64,000 bases of DNA, from contig CP020563.1 of assembly GCA_002082585.1 (NCBI GenBank), forward strand, positions 5,264,001 to 5,328,000, given 5' to 3'. Positions 42,219 through 50,995 of the stretch are shown piece after piece (within the stretch, counting starts at the first letter, position 1; each line of letters begins with the position of its first letter). The notes beneath the pieces are model-generated. The model ran no database searches. It had not been told where the DNA came from and saw only the letters and a program-made list of their open reading frames with translations. Position numbers and translations under genes: made by a program. This stretch comes from Kitasatospora albolonga (GTDB lineage Bacteria > Actinomycetota > Actinomycetes > Streptomycetales > Streptomycetaceae).

Positions 42219-42900
42219 GCCCTTTTCCCGGCTCCTTCTCCCAGGCCCGGTTTCTCTCAGGCCCCCGGTCCTCCAGGTACCGCGTATGGCTCCGCTGCCG
42301 GATCTCCTCCGCCTCCCGCAACCCCGCCACCAGCGCCTCCACCTCCCGGTGCAGCAAGGACAGCTGCCGCTCCAGCTGCTCCTCGGGGTCCTGCTGCCCC
42401 GGCGCCATCCGCGTCCACCACCGGGTCCGTACGAAGGCGTCGACGGACTCCGGGAGGTCCCGGTGCACCGCACGGGCCAGTACGTGGACGCCCTCGGGGT
42501 CCTGGGCCAGTGCCTGCGACACCCAGCCGGGCTCCAGCAGCCCGTCCACCAGCTTCGTCAGGGAGCCGATCAGGGCCGTCGCGGCGGGCGGCAGCTCCAC
42601 CCGGTCCAGATACTCCCGCAGGGTCGTCAAGTCGGCCCGCAGCGCGGACAGTTGCGACGACGGGTCCGGGAACTCCGGGGCGGGCGGGCGCGTCGGCGGT
42701 GCGATCAGCGCGCCCGCGCCGTACAGCCCGGCGACCACCACCGGCCAGTACGTGCCCGCGAACCCCGCGAACGTGAGCGCGAGCCCGCCCAGGGCCGCCG
42801 CGCTGCCGGTGAGGTTCTTGGCCGATTCGAGGTAGGTCAGCGCCCGGCCCGCCACCCCCGCTGCCCCTGTCCCCCTTCCCTCGGACCTACTGGTAGCCAC
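42202..42900 (-). CDS. membrane protein, last gene of the TelA/VWA operon
   Basis: 232 residues from a GTG at 42900 that overlaps the preceding VWA gene by 14 bp; a longer frame would start inside that gene. Two adjacent hydrophobic helices (LTGSAAALGGLALTFAGFAGTYWPVVVAGLYGAGALI, about 22-58) precede a long soluble helical domain ending in a charged coiled coil (EEQLERQLSLLHREVEALVAGLREAEEIRQR). No family is recognised. Co-translation with the VWA and TelA genes points to a common membrane-associated complex. Confidence 0.7.
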   Translation of the reverse strand: MATSRSEGRGTGAAGVAGRALTYLESAKNLTGSAAALGGLALTFAGFAGTYWPVVVAGLYGAGALIAPPTRPPAPEFPDPSSQLSALRADLTTLREYLDRVELPPAATALIGSLTKLVDGLLEPGWVSQALAQDPEGVHVLARAVHRDLPESVDAFVRTRWWTRMAPGQQDPEEQLERQLSLLHREVEALVAGLREAEEIRQRSHTRYLEDRGPERNRAWEKEPGKGRPPEP

Positions 42901-44608
42901 GGATCTCCTCGAACGCCCCGTCCAGCGAGCCCGGTCCGTGCTCCTTCGTCCCGTCGAAGAGGCGGCCACCGGTCAGGGCGGCGATCCGGTCCAGCTCGGA
43001 GCGGTCGGAGTCGCCGAACACGACCGGGAAGACCGGGGTGGCCTGCCGGGCGGGCGGCAGGGAACGGTAGAACGCGGTGAAGTCGGCCGCCGAACGGCCC
43101 GCCGTGTTCTCGCCGTCCGTCATCAGCACGATGGAGGTGAACGCGGACTCGGTGTCCGGGCCGAGATGGTCGTAGGCAGCGGCGAGGGAGGAGTAGATCG
43201 CGGTGTCCCCCTCGGCGGTCAGCGCGGCGGCGTCCGCCCGGATCGCGGCGGGCGCGGCCTTCGGGTCGGCCGGATCGACGGTGTGGCTGCGGACCCGCTT
43301 CACCGAGGTGCCGAACGGCAGCAGGGTGACCTCCTCGCGCTGCCGGAAATCGCCGGTCAGGCCGGTGAGGGCGGACTTCAGCTGCGCCAGCCGCTTCCCC
43401 TTCATCGACCCCGAGGTGTCCAGGACGTACACGGTCCGCGAGGGCCGCCTGAGCTGGTGCTCGTACGCGGAGAGCAGCCCGTCGGCGACCGATCGCGAGC
43501 CGGGAAAGGGCAGTTCGCGCCGCGCCTCGGGCGAGAGCGGCTCGGCGGGGCGCGCGGAGGCGACGACCGGGCGGCGCAGGGTCTGCGCCGTTATCGCGCG
43601 CTGTACGGCGGGGGAGCGGAGGTGCTCGGTGAGGACCCGTACCGCGTCCTTGGCGGCGGGCGGGGCGGCGGCGAGGGTGGAGAGCGGGTAGTCGGCGGTG
43701 ACGACTCCGTCGCGGGGGCGGATGACGGTGAGGCCGGTGCCTTCAGCGGCTGTGCCTTCAGCTTCCGCGTCTTCGGTTCCGGTGCCAGTGCCTTCAGTGG
43801 CTGTGCCGGAGCCGGATTCCGTGCCGCTGCCGTCGCTGTCGTCGTTGCGGTTCAGGGAGAGCAGCACCGACTCGTAGTTGATCAGCGCGTCCACCGTGGA
43901 GTTCCGTGCGTACGCCGAGGCCAGCCAGCCCGAGGAGCCGGAGGTCAGCCGCTGCCCCGCGAAGAACTCCTTCAGCTTCGGGCGCGCCGCGCGGACATCG
44001 GCGTCGGTCAGGGCCGCCTGCGCGCCGGAGAGCCCGGACGCCACCGAAACGAGGGCGGAGAAGCCGGAGTTGGAGCGCTTCGGGTCGGTCATCCCGTACG
44101 TGAGCTTCCCCGCCGCGACCGCCCGGTGGACCTGGGCCCAGCTGACCTGCTCCGGGTCCCAGCCGAGCCGCTCCACCGTCGCGGGCCGCACCCCGAGGGC
44201 GACCGGTGAGGCCATCAGCGGGGTCTCGGAGGTGACGCGGCGGGCGGCCTCCGGGTTCAGGCGCAGATAGTCGTTGGACGACAGCCACACCGCGTCGTAC
44301 GCCCCGTCCGCCTTCCCCGAAGCCAGCCGCTCGACGGCGTCCAGGGTGCCGGTCCAGGTGGGCCGCACGGTGATCCCGGTCGCCTTGCGGGCCTCCTCCA
44401 ACAGGGGCTTCATGTCGGCGAGTTCGCTGGAGGCGAGGACCCGTACCGTGCCCTCGCGCGGCTTCCCGTCGTCGCCGGACTCCCCTTCGGGACCGGCCGG
44501 TTGGGCCGTACAGGCGGCGAGCGGGAGCAGGACGGCGGCGGCGAGCAGGGGAGCGAGGGTGCGCCGGGGTCTGCGGGCCGCCGCCCCGGCCTTCGGGAGG
44601 CGGCTCAT
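42887..44608 (-). CDS. lipoprotein with substrate-binding and VWA domains
   Basis: 573 residues. A lipobox (LPLAACTAQ, Cys at about 33) follows a basic signal sequence. Residues ~50-340 look like an extracellular solute-binding fold (VRVLASSELADMKPLLEEARKATGITVRPTWTGT, AVWLSSNDYLRLNPEA, KRSNSGFSALVSVASGLSG), with an acidic Gly/Thr/Glu low-complexity insert. Residues ~385-570 are a von Willebrand A domain with intact MIDAS: DTSGSMKG, then TAEGDTAIYSSL and MTDGENT. ATGA overlap with the TelA gene. It probably displays a metal-dependent binding domain outside the membrane, coupled to the TelA and second binding protein. Confidence 0.88.
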   Translation of the reverse strand: MSRLPKAGAAARRPRRTLAPLLAAAVLLPLAACTAQPAGPEGESGDDGKPREGTVRVLASSELADMKPLLEEARKATGITVRPTWTGTLDAVERLASGKADGAYDAVWLSSNDYLRLNPEAARRVTSETPLMASPVALGVRPATVERLGWDPEQVSWAQVHRAVAAGKLTYGMTDPKRSNSGFSALVSVASGLSGAQAALTDADVRAARPKLKEFFAGQRLTSGSSGWLASAYARNSTVDALINYESVLLSLNRNDDSDGSGTESGSGTATEGTGTGTEDAEAEGTAAEGTGLTVIRPRDGVVTADYPLSTLAAAPPAAKDAVRVLTEHLRSPAVQRAITAQTLRRPVVASARPAEPLSPEARRELPFPGSRSVADGLLSAYEHQLRRPSRTVYVLDTSGSMKGKRLAQLKSALTGLTGDFRQREEVTLLPFGTSVKRVRSHTVDPADPKAAPAAIRADAAALTAEGDTAIYSSLAAAYDHLGPDTESAFTSIVLMTDGENTAGRSAADFTAFYRSLPPARQATPVFPVVFGDSDRSELDRIAALTGGRLFDGTKEHGPGSLDGAFEEIRGYQ

Positions 44609-46068
44609 CCGAGGCCGCCGTCCAGAGCCCCGGCGGTGCGGCTGCGCTCCAACCGGGCTCCTGCCTCCTGGAGTTCGGCGGTCAGCGACTCGACGGTGGC
44701 GGCCATCGACTCGGTCGCCCGCACCTTGTACGTGTCGATGGCGTCCAGCGTCCGGTAGATCTGGTGGAACGCGGTACGCAGCGTCTCCGCGCCCACCGCC
44801 GGGTCCGCCGCGATGCGCTGGATCTCGCCGCTCTGGGTGGCCAGCATCTCCGCGTTGCCCCGGATCAGCTCCTCCGTGGTGGAGCGCAGCACCTGCACCT
44901 GCTCGGTCACCCGCCGCTGGTTCTCCAGCGCCGAGGCGAGCGTCACGGCGATCCGCAGGGCGGAGACCGTGGTGGTCGCGGCCCGGTCGACACCCTTGAT
45001 CAGCTCGTCGTTGTTGCGCCGTACGACGTCCATCGCCAGGTATCCCTGCGCGCAGACGGCGAGTTGGGTCAGCAGGTCCTGGTGCTTCTGCCGGACCGGG
45101 AAGAGGAGGTCGGCGCGGAGCGCGTCCGCCTGTACGGGGTCGGTGTGCTCGGTCTCCGCGATGCGGCGGGCCACGACACCGTCGAGGGCCTCGGTGAGGA
45201 CCGCGTACTCCTGGAGCTTGCCCATCGACTCCCAGAGCCGGGTGCGTTCGGTGTGCAACGCGGCGTTGTCGCGGCGCAGTTCGTCCTGGCCGCTGCGGAG
45301 CGATCCGACGATCCGGTTCAAGGTGCCTTGCGCGGAGGCGTACTTGGCCACATGGTCGCGGAACCGGTTCGCGCCGGGCAGCTTCGCCAGCAGCCGACGG
45401 GCCCCGCGCGCCGGGGTGTCGCCCGGGTCGAGATCCTGGACCGTGCGCCGCAGTTCGACCAGGGACGCCCCGACCCGGGCGGGCGCGTCGCCCTCACCGG
45501 AGGCCAGCGAGCGGACCGTGCGGTCCAGCATCCGGTTGGACTGCTGGGCGGCGCTGCGGATGTCACCCTGCCCGAGCGCGGTGATCTCGCCGATCCGGGC
45601 GGTGAACTCCGGTGAGCGGGCGTCGAGTCCGGCGAGGGAGACCACGTACTCCTCGGCGCGACGGGTCATCTCCTCACGCACCGCGTCCTCGACCGGGACG
45701 AGACCGGCGGCCTGCTCGGTCCGGACGGGGACGACGGGCTCGGGCGGGGTGAGGACGAGCGGCGCGGCGGCGGACGGGTCGAGCGGCCGGGGCGCGGAGC
45801 CCGGGGGTACGGAGCCGGGTGGTGCGGGGGGCTGGGGTGTGGCGTGCTGTGGTCCGGGGTGGTCGGGTGTTACGTGTCGTGGCCTGGGGTGCTGGGGTGT
45901 GGGGTCCGCCGGTCTCGCGTACTGGTGTCTGGGGTCCTGGGGCATGGCTGGGGTCTCCTGGGCTTCTGCGGGTGCGTCGGGGCACCCGGGGGAGGGGAGG
46001 GCCGGCGGCCGGGGCGCGGTGGCGGGCGCGCGGAGCCGGGAAGGCCGAGGCGCGGTGGCGGGTGTCAT
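44605..46068 (-). CDS. TelA-family toxic-anion-resistance protein
   Basis: 487 residues. A ~100-residue Pro/His/Gln-rich N-terminal region, encoded by degenerate short repeats, precedes the TelA domain: VAKYASAQGTLNRIVGSLRSGQDELRRDNAALHTERTRLWESMGKLQEYAVL, DLLFPVRQKHQDLLTQLAVCAQGYLAMDVVRRNNDELIKGVDRATTTTVSAL-like blocks and a C-terminal coiled coil. TelA proteins are tied to tellurite resistance and envelope stress but their mechanism is unknown. Start chosen at the ATG in TGATG overlap with the upstream gene; an in-frame ATG 41 codons later is possible. Confidence 0.88.
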   Translation of the reverse strand: MTPATAPRPSRLRAPATAPRPPALPSPGCPDAPAEAQETPAMPQDPRHQYARPADPTPQHPRPRHVTPDHPGPQHATPQPPAPPGSVPPGSAPRPLDPSAAAPLVLTPPEPVVPVRTEQAAGLVPVEDAVREEMTRRAEEYVVSLAGLDARSPEFTARIGEITALGQGDIRSAAQQSNRMLDRTVRSLASGEGDAPARVGASLVELRRTVQDLDPGDTPARGARRLLAKLPGANRFRDHVAKYASAQGTLNRIVGSLRSGQDELRRDNAALHTERTRLWESMGKLQEYAVLTEALDGVVARRIAETEHTDPVQADALRADLLFPVRQKHQDLLTQLAVCAQGYLAMDVVRRNNDELIKGVDRAATTTVSALRIAVTLASALENQRRVTEQVQVLRSTTEELIRGNAEMLATQSGEIQRIAADPAVGAETLRTAFHQIYRTLDAIDTYKVRATESMAATVESLTAELQEAGARLERSRTAGALDGGLG

Positions 46069-47207
46069 CAGCCGCGGGCGCGCCGGGCCATCGTGCGCAG
46101 CACCTCGGCGGTGGGCACGGGCGCCTGGCGTACGCCGGTCAGCCCCTGGTCGATGTAGTCGGTGTGGGCCTCCGTGGCTGCGGTGAACTCGGCCGCAGCG
46201 CCCTGCGGCCGGAAGCCGTGGCGTACGGCCAGTTCCCGCAGCCGGGGATCGGTCGAGAGCAGCTCGCCCAGCCGTCGGCCGGTGGCGGTCAGGGGGACGA
46301 GCGTGTGATCGCTGGAGACCGTGGTGTCCGGGTAGAGGACGGCGAGGTCCCCGATCTCCTGCCGTCGGCTGTGCGTCAGCAGGGAGGCCACCTGTGACTC
46401 GTAGACCAGCACCAGCGGGTTGCCGACCCCGCTGATGAAGTCGCGGAACGGGGCGTCGCTGCTGGTCTGCTGGGCGCCCTGGACCTGGACGAGCTTCCGC
46501 ATCAGTCCGGCCGTACGGTCCACGGCGGCCAGGTCCGCCGCCACCCGCCCGCCGTCGGCGACGTAGGAGGCGGCGGCGAGGTAGAGGGCGCCGGAGTTGG
46601 ACGAGACGGGGTCGGTGCTCGTGATGAACACGGTCCCGCTCAACTCGGCCTGGCCGGAGGCCCCTTCGAGCTGCTGCCAGGTCCGGTCCGCCTCGGCCGC
46701 CTTCAGGTAGGGGCCCATGAGCAGCGTGCCCCGGGTGGCGAACTTCGAGTCGCCGTTCGCCTTCAGCCGGACGAGCCCGTTGGCGGCGAGCACCTCGGCC
46801 GCGTTGCGGTGGGCGACGACCACGAGCGGTGAGTAGAAGGGCCGCAGCGGACCGCCCTCGGCGCCGGACTTCCGGCGGAGCTCATCGGCCGGGGCCTTCG
46901 AGCCGGGGAAGGCGAAGTCCTGTCCCTCCAAGGAGAGTTGGTCCATCGCCCAGGAGCCGGATGTCTCCGCCCTGACGGTCAGGCCCCGGGCGGCGAGGGC
47001 CTTCACGGTGTCGGGGTCGGCGAAGAACTCCGCCTTCTCCGAGCCGATCACTCCCCGCACGGTCGTCGCTGCCGTGCCGCTGTCGTCGTTGCCGCCCCTG
47101 CTGTCGCGGCCCGCCACGACGGCCGCTGTCACGCCGCCGATCAGCAGGACCGCCAGGACGATTCCCATGATGCGTCTCACAACCGCAGCGTGCTCGCGGA
47201 AGCCCAC
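46068..47207 (-). CDS. membrane-anchored substrate-binding protein
   Basis: 379 residues. An N-terminal signal or anchor helix (RRIMGIVLAVLLIGGVTAAVVAG) is followed by a periplasmic-binding-protein-like domain (GVIGSEKAEFFADPDTVKALAARGLTVRAETSGSWAMDQL, FYSPLVVVAHRNAAEVLAANGLV, FITSTDPVSSNSGALYLAAASYVADGG, NPLVLVYESQVASLL) similar to the binding half of the VWA lipoprotein gene. The serine-rich SSNSG loop is typical of oxyanion-binding proteins. First gene of the operon; overlaps TelA by TGATG. No permease genes accompany it. Confidence 0.82.
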   Translation of the reverse strand: MGFREHAAVVRRIMGIVLAVLLIGGVTAAVVAGRDSRGGNDDSGTAATTVRGVIGSEKAEFFADPDTVKALAARGLTVRAETSGSWAMDQLSLEGQDFAFPGSKAPADELRRKSGAEGGPLRPFYSPLVVVAHRNAAEVLAANGLVRLKANGDSKFATRGTLLMGPYLKAAEADRTWQQLEGASGQAELSGTVFITSTDPVSSNSGALYLAAASYVADGGRVAADLAAVDRTAGLMRKLVQVQGAQQTSSDAPFRDFISGVGNPLVLVYESQVASLLTHSRRQEIGDLAVLYPDTTVSSDHTLVPLTATGRRLGELLSTDPRLRELAVRHGFRPQGAAAEFTAATEAHTDYIDQGLTGVRQAPVPTAEVLRTMARRARG

Positions 47208-47280
47208 ATTCCAGCCGGAGTTGGGTGGACGGCAGATGAAGGGGCCATCCCATTACGCAACGGAGGGGGGAGCCGACCCG

Positions 47281-47439
47281 GGCGCGTACGCGGAAAGCGC
47301 GTGCACAGAAAGGTGCGTACGCAGGAAGGTGCGCGTGCTGGAGGGTGCGTGTGCGGGAGGGCTCGTGTGCAGGAGGGTGCGCAGGCGGAATGGCGCGTAC
47401 ACGGAAGGCGCGTACGCCGAAAGGCTCGCACGCCCTAAA
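47281..47439. repeat. degenerate 16-bp minisatellite, about ten copies
   Basis: Ten adjacent 15-17 bp units with consensus GGYGCGYRYGCRGRAR, for example GGTGCGTACGCAGGAA and GGTGCGTGTGCGGGAG, fill most of the 281-bp gap between two minus-strand genes. Units differ at several positions, so it is old or under no strict constraint. No gene is apparent in it on either strand. Confidence 0.8.
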
Positions 47440-47488
47440 GGTCGTGGCGCCCGGTCCGCGCGCCGAGGCGGCACGCGGACCGGGGCCG

Positions 47489-47890
47489 TCAGTGGGCGCC
47501 GACCAGTTGCCCGGAGGCGTCGGCGGTCGAGGCGAGGGCCTCGGTGTGGGCGTCCATCCGCTGCGCGGAGAGGATGGCGGCGGTCGTGTCGGCGCGGGAC
47601 GCGGCCACCAGCAGCGCGCGGCCCGCCAGTGCGTGGGCGCGGCGGTGCAGGTCCGCCGGGGCGGCGTCGGTCAGGGCGGCGTGCCGGGCGGGCGGGGCGC
47701 CGCGCAGCCGCGCCACCTGCTCGGCGATGCGGTCGCCCGCCGGGCGGAGGCCGAGTTCGTCGGTGACCGCGAGGAGGGCGGCGAGGTGCCCGGCCAGCTG
47801 GATGTCCAGCTCCTCCTCACGGCTGCGGTGCGGAAAGTCCGCGTCGTCGGCCGGGGTGTGGACCGATGTGGTGCGGATCGGCTCGTACAT
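47489..47890 (-). CDS. hypothetical alpha-helical protein
   Basis: 133 residues, unrecognised. Helical and alanine/arginine-rich (LDIQLAGHLAALLAVTDELGLRPAGDRIAEQVARLRGAPPARHAAL, RRAHALAGRALLVAASRADTTAAILSAQRMDAH), cytoplasmic, without membrane segments or cysteines. It stands alone between the minisatellite and the aminotransferase gene. Composition and frame bias support it being real. Confidence 0.65.
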   Translation of the reverse strand: MYEPIRTTSVHTPADDADFPHRSREEELDIQLAGHLAALLAVTDELGLRPAGDRIAEQVARLRGAPPARHAALTDAAPADLHRRAHALAGRALLVAASRADTTAAILSAQRMDAHTEALASTADASGQLVGAH

Positions 47891-48015
47891 GGATGGCCTC
47901 CCGGTGATGCTGGGTACCCATCCTACATTGGATCGAGTCTAAATTTACGCCTGGTCCGGGAGTGTGGTCGCCCCACGGCGGTGCGTAACCGGTCCGTACC
48001 CCGTTATCTCCTTCC

Positions 48016-49227
48016 CTACGGCTGGCTGTAGCCGTCCAGGAACGAGCCGATCCGGGTCATGGCGTCCGTCAGCTCCTCGGTCGCCGGGAGCGTCACGATC
48101 CGGAAGTGGTCGGGCTCCGGCCAGTTGAACCCCGTACCCTGCACGACCATGATCTTCTCGGCCCGCAGCAGGTCCAGGACCATCTGCCGGTCGTCCTTGA
48201 TCTTGTAGACCTTGGGGTCGAGCCGGGGGAAGAGATACAGCGCCCCCTTCGGCTTCACGCAGGTCACCCCGGGGATCGAGGTCAGCAGGTCGTACGCCAC
48301 GTCCCGCTGCTCCAGAATCCGGCCCCCCGGCAGCACCAGGTCCTCGATCGACTGCCGCCCGCCGAGCGCGGTGGCCACCGCGTGCTGGGAGGGCATGTTG
48401 GCGCAGAGCCGCATGTTGGCGAGGATCGTCAGCCCCTCGATGTACGAGGTGGCGTGCGCCTTCGGGCCGCAGACCGCCAGCCAGCCGGAGCGGTATCCGG
48501 CCACCCGGTAGTTCTTCGAGAGCCCGTTGAACGTCAGCACCATCAGGTCCGGGGCGAGCGCCGCCGTCGGGGTGTGGGTGGCACCGTCGTACAGGATGCG
48601 GTCGTAGATCTCGTCGGAGCAGACGATCAGGTTGTGGCGCCGGGCGATCTCGGTGAGACCGCGCAGCATCTCGTCGTCGTACACCGCGCCGGTCGGATTG
48701 TTCGGGTTGATGATCACCAGGGCCTTGGTGCGGTCGGTGATCTTCCGCTCGATGTCCGCGAGGTCCGGCATCCAGTCGGCCTGCTCGTCGCACCGGTAGT
48801 GCACGGCCGTGCCGCCCGCCAGCGAGACCGAGGCCGTCCACAGGGGGTAGTCCGGAGCCGGTACGAGCACCTCGTCGCCGTCGTCGAGCAGCGCCTGCAT
48901 CGACATCTGGATCAGCTCGGAGACCCCGTTGCCCAGGTAGATGTCCTCGACGTCGAGGTCGATGCCCTTGGTCTGGTAGTGCTGCACCACCGCGCGCCGC
49001 GCCGACAGCAGGCCCTTCGCGTCCCCGTAGCCGTGCGCGCCCGCGAGGTTGCGGAGGATGTCCTCGAGGATCTCCGGCGGGCACTCGAACCCGAACGCGG
49101 CCGGGTTGCCCGTGTTGAGCTTGAGGATGCGCTGACCGGCCGCTTCGAGCCGCATCGCCTCCTCGAGCACGGGGCCCCGGATCTCGTAACAGACATTGGC
49201 GAGCTTGGTGGACTGGATGACCTGCAT
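48016..49227 (-). CDS. PLP-dependent aminotransferase (alanine/aspartate type)
   Basis: 403 residues from the ATG at 49227. Fold-type I aminotransferase: LKLNTGNPAAFGFECPPEI, YGDAKGLLSARRAVVQHY, GNGVSELIQMSMQALLDDGDEVLVPAPDYPLW, INPNNPTGAVYDDEML, SDEIYDRILYDG, then the PLP lysine in FNGLSKNYRVAGYRSGW and the substrate Arg in HFRIVTLP. The whole pattern matches the AlaA (alanine-valine/glutamate-pyruvate) group. It supplies alanine from pyruvate using glutamate. The 298-bp gap after its start, up to the next gene, holds no gene. Confidence 0.93.
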   Translation of the reverse strand: MQVIQSTKLANVCYEIRGPVLEEAMRLEAAGQRILKLNTGNPAAFGFECPPEILEDILRNLAGAHGYGDAKGLLSARRAVVQHYQTKGIDLDVEDIYLGNGVSELIQMSMQALLDDGDEVLVPAPDYPLWTASVSLAGGTAVHYRCDEQADWMPDLADIERKITDRTKALVIINPNNPTGAVYDDEMLRGLTEIARRHNLIVCSDEIYDRILYDGATHTPTAALAPDLMVLTFNGLSKNYRVAGYRSGWLAVCGPKAHATSYIEGLTILANMRLCANMPSQHAVATALGGRQSIEDLVLPGGRILEQRDVAYDLLTSIPGVTCVKPKGALYLFPRLDPKVYKIKDDRQMVLDLLRAEKIMVVQGTGFNWPEPDHFRIVTLPATEELTDAMTRIGSFLDGYSQP

Positions 49228-49477
49228 GTCCGCGAGCTTACGGCCGCATTTCGCGGGGTGCGCGGAGATTGCGCCGTCCTCGCGATCCGCCTGCCCGCCG
49301 GGCACCGTACTCCGGCTTCCATCGGCATGGCGGCCCCGGCCCCGGACCGTGGGAACGGCCGGTCGGGGCGGCGTCGCGGCTTGGAATGGGGCGTGGGCGG
49401 CCCGGCCGGGTGAGATGCGCCACGCGGGGGCGACCGGGGTGCTGCCCGGGGACGGCCGGGGAGCTGCTTACGGGAAA

Positions 49478-49506
49478 GGCGCCGGAGCCTCCAGGGCCCC
49501 GGCGCC
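49478..49506 (-). terminator. hairpin after the N-acetyltransferase gene
   Basis: GGCGCCGG (49478-49485) and CCGGCGCC (49499-49506) form an 8-bp perfect stem 19 bp beyond the stop of the minus-strand gene ending at 49526. Confidence 0.5.
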
Positions 49507-49525
49507 CACGGCCACCCGGCCGGGG

Positions 49526-50341
49526 TCACTCCGGCAGGCGGGTCCCCTCGGGAAGGCGGATGCCGAAGTCGTCCCGCAGCACCTGGAGGGCCTCCTCGGG
49601 ACCCGACAGCAGCCGCTCTTTGATCGTGCCGTCGTCGGCCGTCTCCACCAGGTCCAGCCCGGAGAGCGCGAGATGGGCGCCGGGCAGGGTGCGCTGCGCG
49701 TACACCGCCTGCCGGAACGGCGAGCGCGGGTTGGTCGCCACGTGCCAGTTGATCACCTCGTAGTCCGGTGCCGCGTACGGCTCAAGCGTGAAGGCGTACT
49801 GCGGCTCCCAGGCCCCGCCCTTCTCCGTCCGCAGCTCCCACAGCTCCAGCGGCCCGTCGTGCGGGGCGTGGACCAGGCGGTGGTGGCGCGGGGTGTCGGA
49901 CACCTCGGCGCCCTCCCGCAGCTCGATCGGCTCCAGCAGCGCGCCGACGGAGCCGAAGCCGACGTCCGCCAGGTACGGGTGCGGCTCGCCGGGCACGTCC
50001 ACCTTCAGGAGCATGTGCGTACGCGGCCGGACATCGCCCGGCGCCGCGCCCAGCACCACCCGGGCGGCCAGCGGCGTCACGGTGAAGCCGATCTGCTTGA
50101 GGGCGGTCCAGAAGAGGGTGTTGTGCTCGTAGCAGTAGCCGCCCCGCCCGCCGTGGACGAGCTTGGCCTCCAGGTCGGCGAGGCCCAGGGACGGGGCCGA
50201 GCCGAGCACCGGCTCCAGGTTCTCGAACGGGATGCCCAGGGAGTGGGCGCGGTGCAGGGACCGCAGCACCTCCAGCGTGGGGCGGGGCTCGCCGGTCCAG
50301 CCGATCCGGGCGAAGTAGGCGTCGAGGTCGAGTGTCGTCAT
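49526..50341 (-). CDS. nat: arylamine N-acetyltransferase
   Basis: 271 residues from the ATG at 50341. The catalytic triad is visible: Cys in HGGRGGYCYEHNTLFW, His in RPRTHMLLKVDV, Asp in YLADVGFGSVGALLEP. The N-terminus MTTLDLDAYFARIGWTGEPRPTLEVLRSLHRAHSLGIPFENLEP is family-typical. It transfers acetyl from acetyl-CoA to arylamines and hydrazines by a ping-pong mechanism; related actinomycete enzymes also close rifamycin-type amide bonds. It stands alone here. Confidence 0.95.
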   Translation of the reverse strand: MTTLDLDAYFARIGWTGEPRPTLEVLRSLHRAHSLGIPFENLEPVLGSAPSLGLADLEAKLVHGGRGGYCYEHNTLFWTALKQIGFTVTPLAARVVLGAAPGDVRPRTHMLLKVDVPGEPHPYLADVGFGSVGALLEPIELREGAEVSDTPRHHRLVHAPHDGPLELWELRTEKGGAWEPQYAFTLEPYAAPDYEVINWHVATNPRSPFRQAVYAQRTLPGAHLALSGLDLVETADDGTIKERLLSGPEEALQVLRDDFGIRLPEGTRLPE

Positions 50342-50574
50342 ACCCCGACCGTACGCAGCCGGGGCGGGTGCGCGCCTCAGGCCGCGGGGCGATGTGCCCT
50401 CCGCTGAACGGACCGGGACTTCGGACGGACGCGGCGGAACTCCGGACACGGACGGACGCGGCGGGACTCCGGGCCGACGGGGCGCCGTGGGCGCCGTGGC
50501 GACGGCATTTCGTCCCTGGCTCAGTTCTTCCTCAACTGATGTGCGAGCCCGATGATCCGGGGAACGGTGCCCCC

Positions 50575-50913
50575 ATGAGTCTGTTCCGGAAGCCGCAGCC
50601 CATCACCGTCATCGCCCTTCGTGACGCACCCGATCTCGTCACGTCCCTCCGGCGCGCGCTGGAGACCGCCACCGATGCCGAGCGTCCCGGTCTCGAACGT
50701 GCCCTCGCCCTGACCGAGGACGTGGCCGAGCGCCCGGACGCGGAGCTGCGGGGCCGGTGGGTGCGTCGGCACCTCGATGCCGCGGGGTACGAAGGGCCGG
50801 CGGACTCGGTGAACGCCATCAGGGTGCTGCGCCAGGCCGAACCGGGGCTGACGCTGCTCCAGGCGTTGACGTACGCGAGGGAGACGGCGGCGGCCGAGAA
50901 CACCCCCTTGTGA
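50575..50913 (+). CDS. small hypothetical protein, weakly bL12-like C-terminus
   Basis: 112 residues. The C-terminal segment (DSVNAIRVLRQAEPGLTLLQALTYARETA) resembles the helix-turn of the ribosomal bL12 C-terminal domain seen in several small Streptomyces proteins, though without the conserved KxxVIK start. The N-terminal part is helical (LVTSLRRALETATDAERPGLERALAL). No function can be assigned. An ATG 12 codons upstream (in MCEPDDPGNGAP) is an alternative start. Confidence 0.65.
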   Translation: MSLFRKPQPITVIALRDAPDLVTSLRRALETATDAERPGLERALALTEDVAERPDAELRGRWVRRHLDAAGYEGPADSVNAIRVLRQAEPGLTLLQALTYARETAAAENTPL

Positions 50914-50995
50914 TGGCCTGACATCTGGGGAACCATGCGCATGTCAAAAGCCGGAAGATCTCCGGTCCTTGGCATCACTGGAGGGGACCCCCCAC

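Noticed and set aside
42901..42969. Longer start for the membrane protein at 42202-42900
   Set aside because: The upstream codons lie inside the VWA gene and are Arg/Ser-rich without family features; the GTG at 42900 is preferred.
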